NCBI GenBank assembly: GCA_029933755.1
Contig: JAOZNO010000263.1
Span: forward strand, 1 to 5,774
DNA: 5,774 nt
From: Bacteroidales bacterium
GTDB lineage: Bacteria > Bacteroidota > Bacteroidia > Bacteroidales > NBLH01
Direction: 5' to 3'
Of this stretch, positions 5,715 through 5,774 are shown in pieces; the stretch's first letter is position 1, and every line of letters starts with the position of its first letter. Under the pieces are notes generated by a model, which saw only the letters and a list, made by a program, of their open reading frames with translations, had not been told where the DNA came from and did no database searches. A program made the translations under genes and the position numbers.

Positions 5715-5774
5715 CTTCGACCAATCTTAAAATAAGTTCAACATACCAAAAAAACTAAAAAGTGAAACATTATA

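Overview
The window looks like ordinary chromosomal housekeeping DNA from an AT-rich bacterium, most probably a member of the Bacteroidota. Three things point there: there is no good Shine-Dalgarno sequence in front of any of the four genes; the clearest promoter is a TTTG / TAnnTTTG-type pair rather than TTGACA / TATAAT; and the intergenic DNA holds degenerate 7-bp-period repeats of a kind I recall from Bacteroidota and cyanobacteria. This placement is inference from style, not from a marker gene.

Layout, all genes on the + strand. 1-347: non-coding leader with a small perfect inverted repeat (81-97) and an imperfect inverted array of heptamers (116-200). 348-1214: a cation diffusion facilitator (YiiP/CzcD-type zinc or iron efflux protein) with all three metal sites intact. 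1215-1322: a spacer with an AT hairpin, an 18-bp perfect palindrome and a likely promoter. 1323-2675: a phosphomannomutase/phosphoglucomutase. 2676-2761: a spacer whose promoter begins inside the end of the mutase gene. 2762-4102: trkA, the NAD-binding gating subunit of the Trk potassium transporter. 4109-5560: trkH, its membrane pore subunit, six bases after trkA. 5561-5774: a non-coding tail with two terminator-like hairpins and a second, strikingly regular heptamer array (5645-5714).

How the genes work together: trkA and trkH form one operon that makes a complete potassium uptake system; nucleotide binding by TrkA controls the TrkH pore. The mutase supplies sugar phosphates (mannose-1-P or glucose-1-P) for cell-surface polysaccharides. 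The CDF protein exports divalent metal. Apart from trkA-trkH there is no evident functional link; each of the other genes seems to be its own transcription unit.

I found no undescribed multi-gene system here. The most curious material is non-coding: two heptamer-phased quasi-palindromes, one near each end of the window, each preceded by a TAGAG...TTCGT motif and a small hairpin in the same order.
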